From positions 5,247 through 69,246 of the forward strand of contig DAOSSA010000010.1 in the NCBI GenBank assembly GCA_035376985.1: 64,000 nucleotides of DNA, read 5' to 3'. The notes under the pieces were generated by a model. That model was given only the letters and a program-made list of their open reading frames with translations. It was not told the origin of the DNA and searched no databases. Origin of the DNA: Brevifilum sp029548365. GTDB taxonomy: Bacteria > Chloroflexota > Anaerolineae > Anaerolineales > Anaerolineaceae. This document shows positions 41,209-49,402 of the stretch, piece after piece. A program made the position numbers and the translations under genes. The stretch's first letter is position 1, and each line of letters opens with the position of its first letter.

Positions 41209-42072
41209 CTTGCGCTGAAGTATTTTCATCCAATTGGCTTCTGCTTCAATCTCACTTAGCACTTCTTCAGTAGCGAGCATGCCGTCATCAATCAATTCGC
41301 TAACTTCTATTTTTTGCAGCAAGCCAATATGCCCGACTGGTGGCGAGATGATCACTTCGGGTTTATATACCTGCATGGAAAGTTCAGTTAAATGCTGGCT
41401 GGCTACCTCCATTGATTGGGAAAAAATTTTAAAAGCCTGAACAGATTTGAGGTTGGTAAGATGTTCAACAATTGGCGTCGGTCCTGGGATGTAGATGGGC
41501 AGAGGCACTTCCTCTTCAGGGAAATCCGAAGGCCGTTTATGCAGCGTTACTGCGATGACAGGCAGGTCGGGACGTAACCAGCGCGCAACCTGCACAGGTA
41601 CTGGATCAAGAATTCCCCCGTCTACAAGCACCCGTCCGCCAATATTTTGGCTGGGAAAAACGCCAGGAACGGCTGCAGTCGCCAGAATGGCATCGAGCAC
41701 TTTGCCCTTGTTGAGAATGATTTCTTTGCCGGAATATAGACTGACTGCTGTGGCTGCAAAGGGAATTTTTAGTTCGTCGAAGGTGATATCGGATAGAAGC
41801 CCTTCGAGTATTTCGGAAATTCCGCCCAAGCCTAACAGGGATGGGCTGTCCTGCGCATGACGGGAAAATGACCGCAAAGGGGAAAAATCGTTGATTGCAT
41901 CCTCAATTTTCTGGGTACTGAACCCGGCAGCGTATACAGCTCCCACAAGCCCACCGGCGCTGGTACCGGCAATGGCTTTGATCTTGAAATGGTGTTCTTC
42001 CAAGGTGCGTAATACACCAATGTGGGCAATCCCCCTGACGCCGCCTCCGCCTAATGCTAATGTAATATCCAT
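41209..42072 (-). CDS. Patatin-like phospholipase (3' end lost in gap)
   Basis: The visible 288 N-terminal residues contain the oxyanion loop LGGGGVRGIAHIGVL (about 6-20), the serine motif GTSAGG (about 38-43) and the dyad Asp in DGGILDPVPV (about 150-159). These form the complete patatin lipase active site of the RssA/NTE type. Members hydrolyse phospholipid acyl esters. The coding frame runs into the run of N at 41208, so the C-terminus is unknown, although 288 residues is already near the usual length. GGGAG precedes the ATG. It diverges from smpB. Confidence 0.88.
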
Positions 42073-42147
42073 GGTCTTACTCCCTGAATGTAATTTCTAT
42101 TGAACAACACTTATATTATACCCACTGATATTCGCTTGAATTCTTAT

Positions 42148-42162
42148 GGGTTGCGCCAACCC
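42148..42162. repeat. Short hairpin in the patatin-smpB spacer
   Basis: GGGTTG-CGC-CAACCC is a perfect 6-bp stem with a 3-nt loop in the 173-nt divergent spacer. There is no T-run. It could be part of the smpB leader or an operator. Confidence 0.35.
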
Positions 42163-42206
42163 AAGGTGCTCGTTCATCAAACATGGGTTGTTAATTGTTA
42201 TTTTGT

Positions 42207-42221
42207 GGTTCTTTCAGAACC
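42207..42221. repeat. Second short hairpin just upstream of smpB
   Basis: GGTTCT-TTC-AGAACC is a perfect 6-bp stem with a 3-nt loop, 24 nt before the smpB ATG. TTAAAAT follows it and could be a -10. It could be a regulatory site; no T-run follows. Confidence 0.35.
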
Positions 42222-42245
42222 AAGTCTGTGTTAAAATTAGAGGTC

Positions 42246-42716
42246 ATGAATGGAATAAAGATCATTTCAAGAAATAGAAAAGCAAAATTTGAATATGAGC
42301 TACTGGAAACCTTTGAAGCCGGCATTGAGTTGAAAGGCTCTGAGATCAAATCGATCCGAGCGGGACAAGTATCGCTTTCTGAAGCGTATGTTCGAACCAA
42401 CGGCAAGCAAGCCTGGTTGGTGGGAGCCCACATTGCACCTTATGACCATGCCAGTGTGTTTAACCACGAGCCAGAACGTGATCGGCGCCTTTTATTGCAT
42501 AAACGTGAGATCAAAGCCTTATGGGAGGGTGTGCGCTTGAAGGGCGTAACGATCGTCCCGACCGTACTTTATTTACGCAATGGTCTTGCCAAAGTAGAAA
42601 TTGCCTTAGCAAGAGGCAAACGGCTTTACGATAAGCGGCAAGCCCTAAAGAAACGGGATATGGAACGGGACGTTGAGCGAACGCTTGATAGTCGGCGAGG
42701 TCGCAAAGATGATTAG
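42246..42716 (+). CDS. smpB: SsrA-binding protein SmpB
   Basis: The protein has 156 residues from ATG 42246 (MNGIKIISRNRKAKFEYEL), with GAGG just upstream. It binds tmRNA and delivers it to stalled ribosomes for trans-translation. Family landmarks are ELKGSEIKSIRAGQVSLSEAYV, HIAPY, RRLLLHKREI and the basic C-terminal tail KLYDKRQALKKRDMERDVERT-like segment. Length is standard. I found no tmRNA (ssrA) gene in this window. The phytol-kinase-like gene follows after 29 nt. Confidence 0.96.
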   Translation: MNGIKIISRNRKAKFEYELLETFEAGIELKGSEIKSIRAGQVSLSEAYVRTNGKQAWLVGAHIAPYDHASVFNHEPERDRRLLLHKREIKALWEGVRLKGVTIVPTVLYLRNGLAKVEIALARGKRLYDKRQALKKRDMERDVERTLDSRRGRKDD

Positions 42717-42745
42717 CATATTTGCTGGAACTCAGAAAGGGATTT

Positions 42746-43453
42746 ATGCTCATTAATAACCTGCTGGCTCTTATTTTGACCGTCTTGATTGCGATTGTCT
42801 GGCTGAGGTTGAACGATTATTTTGCTCATCGGGGATGGATTTCAAGCGTTATCAGCCGCAAAATAATCCACATCGGGACCGGTCCAATTTTTGTTCTCTG
42901 CTGGCTGCTGTTTAATGAAACACCTTCAGCGCCATATCTAGCCGCATTGATTCCCCTGGCAATAACAATTCAATTTGCCCTGGTGGGCACAGGTGTAATT
43001 AAAGACCCATCTGCAGTGACCGCGATGTCGCGCACCGGGGACCGACGTGAGATCCTGCGAGGCCCCTTATTTTATGGGATTGCTTTTGTTGTGCTGACAA
43101 TTGTCTTTTGGCGGCGATCTCCAACCGGGATTGTTGCGATGATGATGTTGTGTGGAGGGGATGGCCTCGCAGATATTGTTGGGAAAAAGATTGGTGGTAT
43201 AAAATTTCCCTGGTCACCGAAAAAGACTCTGGCAGGTTCTTTGACCATGCTCATTGGCGGTTTTGTTTTCTCGGTGTTGGTGGTATGGGTGTTTGTTTGG
43301 CAGAATTATTTTCCGCACCCGATGTCACAATACCTGCTTCCGATTGCTGTGATTGCAGTTGCGACAACAATAACCGAGTCTCTGCCTTATAGTGATGTTG
43401 ATAACATCACCATTCCCCTGGTTTCCAGCTTGTTTGGATTATTCGTCTTCTGA
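42746..43453 (+). CDS. Membrane lipid-alcohol kinase-like protein (VTE5/DGK1/CdsA-related)
   Basis: The protein has 235 residues from ATG 42746, with AAAGGG upstream. About seven transmembrane helices are visible. Segments such as RKIIHIGTGPIFVLCWLLF, MLCGGDGLADIVGKKIGG and KKTLAGSLTMLIGGFVFS match the dolichol/phytol/diacylglycerol kinase branch related to CDP-diacylglycerol synthase. The substrate could be phytol, another isoprenoid alcohol or diacylglycerol, probably with CTP as donor. Its 3' end lies 13 nt before the hutH start. Family assignment is good; the substrate is open. Confidence 0.78.
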   Translation: MLINNLLALILTVLIAIVWLRLNDYFAHRGWISSVISRKIIHIGTGPIFVLCWLLFNETPSAPYLAALIPLAITIQFALVGTGVIKDPSAVTAMSRTGDRREILRGPLFYGIAFVVLTIVFWRRSPTGIVAMMMLCGGDGLADIVGKKIGGIKFPWSPKKTLAGSLTMLIGGFVFSVLVVWVFVWQNYFPHPMSQYLLPIAVIAVATTITESLPYSDVDNITIPLVSSLFGLFVF

Positions 43454-43466
43454 AAATGGAGTTATT

Positions 43467-45002
43467 ATGGGATCAATCAAGATTGATGGCAATCATTTAA
43501 CGATAGAAGAAATCATTGCAGTTGCTCGAAATGGTGCATATGTTGAGCTTGCTCCAGCAGCAGAGGTTGCGATCAATCAATCTCGAAGTTGGGTTGAAGA
43601 AATTATCCAATCTGGCAAGCCGGTGTATGGGATCAACACTGGATTTGGGATTTTTTCTGATATTCGCATTTCTGCCGAAGATTCAGCACAATTGAGCAGA
43701 AACTTGATCCTCAGCCATGCGGTTGGCACGGGAGATCCCTTGCCAGATGAAATTGTCAGAGCGGCGATCTTGGTTCGGGCAAACACACTGGCAAAAGGTC
43801 ATTCAGGTGTTCGTCTGACACTTGTGGACACCCTCCTGGCATTGCTCAACAAACGATTAACACCAGTTGTTCCTTCACAAGGTTCGCTGGGCTCCTCGGG
43901 CGATCTGGCTCCGCTTTCGCACCTTGCGCTGGTTATCACAACTGATTTACGCGATCTTGATGCTGAATCGGGGTTGGCACGCTATCAGGGTGATACCTTG
44001 AGTGGGAAAACTGCCATGGCTCGTGCCGGGATCGAACGCATCGTTTTACAGGCGAAGGAAGGACTGGCTCTTTCGAATGGCGCCTCTTTTTCCGCTGCGA
44101 TTGGCGCTCTGGTTGTCTTTGACGCGGCGACATTGCTAAGAGCAGGAGAGATCTCGCTGGCGCTTTCCCTGGAGGCCTTGATGGGCTGTTCTGCAGCATT
44201 CGATGAGCGCCTTCATCGTGCCCGAGGATTTACAGGTCAAGCGAAGGTAGCAGAAAATGTTCGGGCGCTGATCAGCGGCAGCAACCTGGTTGACCGGGCA
44301 CAGCGGGTGCAGGACGCCTATTCCTTACGCTGTGCACCCCAGGTCCAGGGCGCATGCAGGGATACGCTGGATTTTGTTCAGAGAATTATCGAGATAGAAA
44401 TTAATGCTGCGACGGATAACCCCCTGTTGTTTGACCCGGGTGTTGCCCTTTCTGGGGGTAATTTCCATGGCGAGCCCATCGGCATGGTGATGGATTACCT
44501 CGGAATAGCCTTGACTGAGCTGGCGGCGATTTCAGAACGACGAACGAGCCGGCTGATCGACTCCAATGCTAATGGTGGACTCCCACCGATGCTGGTCGAT
44601 AAAAATGAGGACGCGGGTTTAAATTCAGGGATGATGATGCCGCATTATACGGCTGCTTCCCTGGTGTTAGAAAACCGAACGCTGGCCAGCCCGGATTCAG
44701 TTGGGTCACTGCCGGTCTCTGCTCAGCAAGAGGATCATAATGCCAATGCAATGACTGCTGCCCGCCACGCGGCCCGAATTATTACCAACACAGCACATGT
44801 ATTAGCGATTGAGAGTTATGTCGCGGCACGCGCGTTGGATTTACGACTCAAACAGCATCCATCGGCGGTTTTAGGCGCAGGAACAGGAAAAACTTTCAAG
44901 AAAATTCGAGAAATTATCCCTTATCTGCCTGGAGACACCTGGTGGGCTCCCGAAATTGAACAAATGCGTGCCCTGGTTCTGAACAGGGGACTGGAAATAT
45001 AG
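43467..45002 (+). CDS. hutH: Histidine ammonia-lyase (MIO aromatic ammonia-lyase family)
   Basis: The enzyme has 511 residues from ATG 43467 (MGSIKIDG), which has GGAG 5-6 nt upstream; the longer open frame is spurious. It eliminates ammonia from L-histidine to give urocanate. Landmarks are PVYGINTGFG with the catalytic Tyr, QGSLGSSGDLAPLSHL, DAYSLRCAPQVQGA, and ATDNPLLF. The MIO cofactor tripeptide is Ser-Ser-Gly rather than the common Ala-Ser-Gly. No hutU, hutI or other histidine-degradation gene is adjacent, so a relative acting on another amino acid is possible, although overall features favour HAL. Confidence 0.88.
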   Translation: MGSIKIDGNHLTIEEIIAVARNGAYVELAPAAEVAINQSRSWVEEIIQSGKPVYGINTGFGIFSDIRISAEDSAQLSRNLILSHAVGTGDPLPDEIVRAAILVRANTLAKGHSGVRLTLVDTLLALLNKRLTPVVPSQGSLGSSGDLAPLSHLALVITTDLRDLDAESGLARYQGDTLSGKTAMARAGIERIVLQAKEGLALSNGASFSAAIGALVVFDAATLLRAGEISLALSLEALMGCSAAFDERLHRARGFTGQAKVAENVRALISGSNLVDRAQRVQDAYSLRCAPQVQGACRDTLDFVQRIIEIEINAATDNPLLFDPGVALSGGNFHGEPIGMVMDYLGIALTELAAISERRTSRLIDSNANGGLPPMLVDKNEDAGLNSGMMMPHYTAASLVLENRTLASPDSVGSLPVSAQQEDHNANAMTAARHAARIITNTAHVLAIESYVAARALDLRLKQHPSAVLGAGTGKTFKKIREIIPYLPGDTWWAPEIEQMRALVLNRGLEI

Positions 45003-45009
45003 GCGTTTC

Positions 45010-45038
45010 TTGACAATGATGACTCATTGGACTATTTT
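45010..45038 (+). promoter_or_regulatory. Promoter of the L,D-transpeptidase gene
   Basis: A perfect TTGACA (45010-45015) is followed after 17 nt by TATTTT (45033-45038). Transcription should start near 45045, only 3-6 nt before the ATG-ATG at 45048-45053. The mRNA would be nearly leaderless; no Shine-Dalgarno is visible. Confidence 0.6.
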
Positions 45039-45047
45039 TATCATATT

Positions 45048-46211
45048 ATGATGCGAAAAGATCGAATCTCACGGCGTGAATTTCTAAAGCTTTCAGCTCT
45101 GGCGTTGGGTGGGCTGGCAATCAGAGGCAGTGGGCTGGGCAAAATTCTAAGCGAGAGCAGCCAATTATTACAACCAGAATCCACCATGCCAGATTTCCCC
45201 ATTAACCAGCAATTAGGTCGCATATGTGTCGGTGAACCAGGCACGCGTATACCGATCAGAAGCGAGCCTTACATTGATGCCCCGACAGTGGGTTCTGCTT
45301 GGTTTGATGATGTTTTTGTGTGGAAACAGGAGGTTATCGCCAAGCACATAGACCGGCTGCGGATCAATCAGAGGTGGGTTGAAACGCCAGAAGGCTATAT
45401 TTATGCCGATGATATGCAAAGAGTACGACATATCCCCCAGGAACCGTTGGCTGAACTACCGGAAATGCCTGATGGTTCGCGCGGGTTGTGGGTAGAGATT
45501 ACCACTCCCTATATCGACATTGATCTGACGAAACCCAAGGAAACTTACCAGTTCTGGGTTAAAGATCCACATGTAATCTACCCCAGGGTACGGTATTCCC
45601 AGGTTTATTGGGCATCTGATATTCGCCAGCACCCTACAACTGGTCGACCGCAATATTTATTGATGCAAAAAGTGGGTGCCTACCCGGATACCTATTGGGT
45701 AGATGCCTATGTGTGTAAGCCCATCATGCCTGAAGATATTACCCCTATTAACCCGGAGGTAGGCGATAAACATATATTAATCCAAATGCGTGGTGTGGGA
45801 AATCAAACCCTGACCTGTTTCGAAGGCAACCAGGAAGTATTTTTTACCACCGTGACAACCGGAGGCCGGAATTTTGAAACAGGAGAATGGGTTACTCCCC
45901 TCGGTAAGCATACACCCTGGCGCAAAAACATCGCCATGCATTATAGCCAGAGCGACCTTTTTATGACAGGCTTTGACTTACCTGGCGTGGGATGGAATTT
46001 TGGTATCGAACCCAATGGCGTTTATATCCATTCAACATACTGGCATAATGCCTTCGGTATCATGAAATCGAACGGGTGCATCAATTGTCGGCTTGAAGAC
46101 GCCAAGTGGATCTGGCGCTGGGTTGAGCCCGAAGTCCCTTACCAGGAAGGGGATCTCATCTGGACTGGATTTGGAAAATCGACGCCAGTCACCGTTGAAG
46201 TGGTATCTTGA
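45048..46211 (+). CDS. L,D-transpeptidase (YkuD) with twin-arginine signal
   Basis: The protein has 387 residues from ATG 45048. The N-terminus KDRISRREFLKLSALALGG is a Tat-type signal with SRREFLK. Residues about 60-150 contain SH3-like segments. The YkuD domain ends in YIHSTYWHNAFGIMKSNGCINCRLEDAKWIW, containing the conserved His and the catalytic Cys of SNGCIN. Such enzymes make 3-3 peptidoglycan cross-links or attach proteins to the wall. A Tat route would be unusual for this family and suggests folding before export. It is followed after 20 nt by ccdA. Confidence 0.88.
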   Translation: MMRKDRISRREFLKLSALALGGLAIRGSGLGKILSESSQLLQPESTMPDFPINQQLGRICVGEPGTRIPIRSEPYIDAPTVGSAWFDDVFVWKQEVIAKHIDRLRINQRWVETPEGYIYADDMQRVRHIPQEPLAELPEMPDGSRGLWVEITTPYIDIDLTKPKETYQFWVKDPHVIYPRVRYSQVYWASDIRQHPTTGRPQYLLMQKVGAYPDTYWVDAYVCKPIMPEDITPINPEVGDKHILIQMRGVGNQTLTCFEGNQEVFFTTVTTGGRNFETGEWVTPLGKHTPWRKNIAMHYSQSDLFMTGFDLPGVGWNFGIEPNGVYIHSTYWHNAFGIMKSNGCINCRLEDAKWIWRWVEPEVPYQEGDLIWTGFGKSTPVTVEVVS

Positions 46212-46231
46212 GGTGATCTAAGGCTGACCAT

Positions 46232-46951
46232 ATGGATACCATCAACGTTTCGATTGGGCTGGCTTTTTTGGCTGGTCTGGCATCCTTCTTTTCCCCCTGC
46301 GTTTTCTCGCTTGTGCCGGCTTATGTGGGTTATTTAAGCGGGCGGTCGATCTCTGGTCAGGAAGCAAATGTTAACAAACTCAGGACTTTTTTACATGGGC
46401 TGGCTTTTGTGTTGGGGTTCAGTTTTGTTTTTATTTCGCTGGGATTGGCTTTTTCTGTATTCAGCATGTTTTTCTTTCAAATCCGCGATCTGCTGGCAAA
46501 GGCCGGGGGTGTGATTATCATCCTGTTCGGCCTGCATATGACAGGGCTGATCAACATTCCCTTTCTGAATTATGATTTCAGACCTCAATCTAAACTGAGC
46601 CAGGGAAGCAGTTTTTTTGCTTCGTTTTTGATGGGTGTAGTTTTTTCTGCTGGATGGTCACCCTGTGTGGGGCCGACATTGGGGTTAATCCTGACTCTGG
46701 CAATTGAACGAGCCAATATCGGGCAGGGTGTCAGCCTGCTCAGTATATATTCTCTGGGAATGGCTTTGCCTTTCTTAATAGCTGCTCTGGGGGTAGGATG
46801 GGTGACGGATGTATTAAGAAAATACGGTAAAGTGATGCATAGCATTCAAATTGTGATGGGCATTCTTTTAATTCTGGTTGGTGTGATGTTATTCTTGGGC
46901 ATCTATCAGCAATTAGCAACGTTTGATCGTCTGATTGATTTTGGGATTTGA
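46232..46951 (+). CDS. ccdA: CcdA-family thiol-disulfide membrane transporter
   Basis: The 239-residue protein has six predicted helices. It passes electrons from cytoplasmic thioredoxin across the membrane to exported thiol-disulfide proteins. The two family motifs with redox cysteines are FFSPCVFSLVPAYVGYLSG in helix 1 and SAGWSPCVGPTLG in helix 4. Length is typical of short CcdA. It overlaps the next gene, a TlpA/ResA-like thioredoxin, which is the natural partner. Confidence 0.95.
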   Translation: MDTINVSIGLAFLAGLASFFSPCVFSLVPAYVGYLSGRSISGQEANVNKLRTFLHGLAFVLGFSFVFISLGLAFSVFSMFFFQIRDLLAKAGGVIIILFGLHMTGLINIPFLNYDFRPQSKLSQGSSFFASFLMGVVFSAGWSPCVGPTLGLILTLAIERANIGQGVSLLSIYSLGMALPFLIAALGVGWVTDVLRKYGKVMHSIQIVMGILLILVGVMLFLGIYQQLATFDRLIDFGI

Positions 46952-47586
46952 TCTGGATAGGGATTGTGAAGAGTCTGAAAAACAAACACTGGCTGATTGA
47001 CGTTGGGTTAATTATCCTGATTATCGGGGTAGGCACATTGGTGGTGCTTGAGTTACGCCAGTCTACACTGTTGAAACGACAGCAGGTTACCCCGCCTTCA
47101 AATGAAACGATGTTTGATATCGCGGTGACCGAGGGTGACAACCCGGTTCCTGAAACCATCACAGAAGAGCTTATCCCCGAGGAACAAAGCTCTGATTTAT
47201 TTACGCTGGATGGAAAACCGGTTGCACTGGAAGATTACCAGGGCGCACCCATGCTGGTAAATTTTTGGGCAACCTGGTGCCCACCATGCCTTGCAGAAAT
47301 GCCCTTATTTCAAAGTTATGCAGAGCGCTATGATGGTCGATTGGTGGTGCTGGCCATCAACGCCGGTGAAGATGAACCGGTGGTGCGCGATTATGTTGAT
47401 CAACATGGGTTTGAATTAACCTTTCTATTGGACCCAACAAGTGCGGTTGTTCATCAATACAAGGTTTTTGGTTTTCCTACAACATTGTTTTTTAATGAGT
47501 CAGGCGAATTGGTAAAAACCCACATTGGTGAATTAAATGCTGAATTGATTGAGCAATATTTATTATTATTAGGGTTGAACGGATGA
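46948..47586 (+). CDS. TlpA/ResA-like membrane-anchored thioredoxin
   Basis: The 212-residue protein has an N-terminal anchor helix (about 14-32), a linker, and a thioredoxin domain with the active site WATWCPPCLAEMP near residues 107-119. The cis-Pro loop is FGFPTTLFF. It reduces exported disulfides, for example in apocytochrome c or envelope proteins, using electrons from CcdA. The start shown is TTG 46948, which overlaps the ccdA stop by 4 nt. GTG 46966 with GGATAGGG upstream is an equally good candidate and would shorten it by six residues. Confidence 0.93.
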   Translation: MIWIGIVKSLKNKHWLIDVGLIILIIGVGTLVVLELRQSTLLKRQQVTPPSNETMFDIAVTEGDNPVPETITEELIPEEQSSDLFTLDGKPVALEDYQGAPMLVNFWATWCPPCLAEMPLFQSYAERYDGRLVVLAINAGEDEPVVRDYVDQHGFELTFLLDPTSAVVHQYKVFGFPTTLFFNESGELVKTHIGELNAELIEQYLLLLGLNG

Positions 47587-48593
47587 TACAGGTAACATTA
47601 TTTATTTCAAAAACGGATCAACAGCTTGAAGAGATTGTCCACCTGCTGAAACAAATTCAAAATGAGCATCCCCATGTGTTAACCATCATCGATATCGACC
47701 GCGAGCCCATCCTGGGATCAGAATTCGGAAGCAAAGCACCCGTTTTAGACATTGGCGTTTATCGTTTGATCAAAGCCTTTGGAATCGATGAAATAATACT
47801 CGCTTTCGAAAAAGCTGAAGCAAGGCTGGATGAAGCACGGTCAAAGGGTAACCTGGTTTTGGTAAAACGGATTTCGCAACCGTTGCAGATGGAAAAATCT
47901 GACCGCTTTTCCTACTGGTTTTCTAAAAATTACATGTTGCTTCTGAATTTCTTTGTGTTCTTGTATGTCTTCCTTGCTTTACTTGCGCCAGGGCTAATGA
48001 AATTGGGTTGGGAGACTCCGGCTAAAGGGATTTACACTGTGTACAGCCCTTTATGTCACCAGTTGGGTTATCGTACATTTTTTCTGTTTGGAGAGCAGCC
48101 CTTCTTTCCCAGTAACATGGCGGACATGGAGGGCTTCATCACTTTCGAGCAAGCTTCTGGAATAAATGAGAACGATATTAATGCTTCTCGTCGCTTTTTA
48201 GGCAATGAGTTTATGGGATACAAAACTGCATTATGCCAGCGCGATATGGCAATTTACGGTGTGATCCTCGTGTTTGGACTGGTGTTCTCACTGACCGGTA
48301 AGAAGATAAAACCAATACCTTGGTATGTATGGGTCCTGTTCGGCCTGGGACCGATTGGTCTGGATGGGTTCTCGCAGTTGCTCAGCCAGACTGGATGGGC
48401 AATCTTTGAATGGATTCCGCTTCGGGAAAGCACGCCGATGTTCCGCGTGGTGACGGGTGCTTTGTTTGGCTTGGCTTCAGCCTGGTTTGGTTATCCATAC
48501 CTGGAGGAATCGATCAAGGAAAACCGGCGTGAGATGCAATTAAAACAGGCGGTGGTCGCGCAGATTGAAGAACAGATGGAGCATCATTCTTGA
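47583..48593 (+). CDS. Thioredoxin/glutaredoxin-like domain fused to DUF2085 membrane domain
   Basis: The first 90 residues of this 336-residue protein look like a glutaredoxin-like fold (IQVTLFISKTDQQLEEIVHLLKQI, then APVLDIGVYRL) but lack a CxxC. The remainder has about five transmembrane helices with the DUF2085 hallmarks SPLCHQLGYRTFFLFGEQPF and CQRDMAIYGVILVFGL, and GPIGLDGFSQLL. The conserved Cys/His residues may bind metal. It overlaps the tlpA stop and the pgeF start by 4 nt each, so it belongs to the ccdA-tlpA operon. The function is unknown; a redox or metal role is inferred from the neighbours. Confidence 0.75.
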   Translation: MIQVTLFISKTDQQLEEIVHLLKQIQNEHPHVLTIIDIDREPILGSEFGSKAPVLDIGVYRLIKAFGIDEIILAFEKAEARLDEARSKGNLVLVKRISQPLQMEKSDRFSYWFSKNYMLLLNFFVFLYVFLALLAPGLMKLGWETPAKGIYTVYSPLCHQLGYRTFFLFGEQPFFPSNMADMEGFITFEQASGINENDINASRRFLGNEFMGYKTALCQRDMAIYGVILVFGLVFSLTGKKIKPIPWYVWVLFGLGPIGLDGFSQLLSQTGWAIFEWIPLRESTPMFRVVTGALFGLASAWFGYPYLEESIKENRREMQLKQAVVAQIEEQMEHHS

Positions 48594-49381
48594 TGGGTTT
48601 TTATGAGAAAGGCGGTCTGCGTTATTACCAGTTTGAAAGTTTTAAAAGCCTTCCGGTATTCCACGCAATTTTAACACGAAGAGGTGGCATCAGTCAGCCG
48701 CCTTTTGATAGTTTGAATACTGGCGGAACTGTGGGAGACGATCCGCAAGCAGTTTCGAGTAACCTTGTAAAGATCTTTACTGCCTTTGGTCGTGATCTTT
48801 CTTCCCGATTTGATGTTTGGCAGGTGCACAGTGACCAGGTCGTTTGTGCCGACTCACCAAGAAACCTGGCTGCACCCTACCAAAGGGCGGATGGTATCCT
48901 GACCGAGAACACCAATATCACCCTATTTATGCGCTTTGCTGACTGCGTACCAATCTTGCTGGTTGACCCCCTAGCAAGAGCCATCGGTATAGTCCATGCG
49001 GGATGGCAGGGAACTTACCGACGTGTAGCCCAACGGGCGGTTGAGAAAATGTCCGCCTGCTATGGTTCCCGCCCCGAATCATTGTGGGCGGGAGTTGGAC
49101 CGTCGATTTGCCAGAGCTGCTATGAGGTTGGCCCCGATGTGTTGCGCTTATTTCAGGCAAATTTTGGTGCTGATGGACAGCGGTTTTTTCAGCAGGAGGA
49201 CGGACAGCTTCACCTGGATTTGTGGAAGGCGAACCAGGAGATCCTTTTTCAGGCTGGGGTACAGCAAGTTGAAGTCTCGGGGATCTGCACTGCATGTCAT
49301 GCGGAAGATTGGTATTCCCATCGTGGAGAGAAGGGGAAAACTGGACGATTTGCAGTTATCATGGGCATCAAGGATCATTAA
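48590..49381 (+). CDS. pgeF: Peptidoglycan editing factor PgeF (YfiH/laccase-domain)
   Basis: The 263-residue multicopper oxidase-like fold protein removes L-Ser-containing peptidoglycan precursors or acts as a purine-processing enzyme in homologues. Conserved metal-site motifs are visible: RFADCVPILLVDP, GIVHAGWQGTYRRVAQRAVEKM, and CTACHAEDWYSHRGEKGKTGRFAVIMG. The start overlaps the previous stop by 4 nt. Its presence next to yggS and yggT is a common bacterial linkage with cell-division genes. Confidence 0.93.
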   Translation: MMGFYEKGGLRYYQFESFKSLPVFHAILTRRGGISQPPFDSLNTGGTVGDDPQAVSSNLVKIFTAFGRDLSSRFDVWQVHSDQVVCADSPRNLAAPYQRADGILTENTNITLFMRFADCVPILLVDPLARAIGIVHAGWQGTYRRVAQRAVEKMSACYGSRPESLWAGVGPSICQSCYEVGPDVLRLFQANFGADGQRFFQQEDGQLHLDLWKANQEILFQAGVQQVEVSGICTACHAEDWYSHRGEKGKTGRFAVIMGIKDH

Positions 49382-49402
49382 GAGCGAACTGGAGTATATG
49401 TG

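Noticed and set aside
40624..42072. Two-domain patatin-esterase protein
   Set aside because: The frame is continuous only through 100 N of unknown length; the parts belong to different families.
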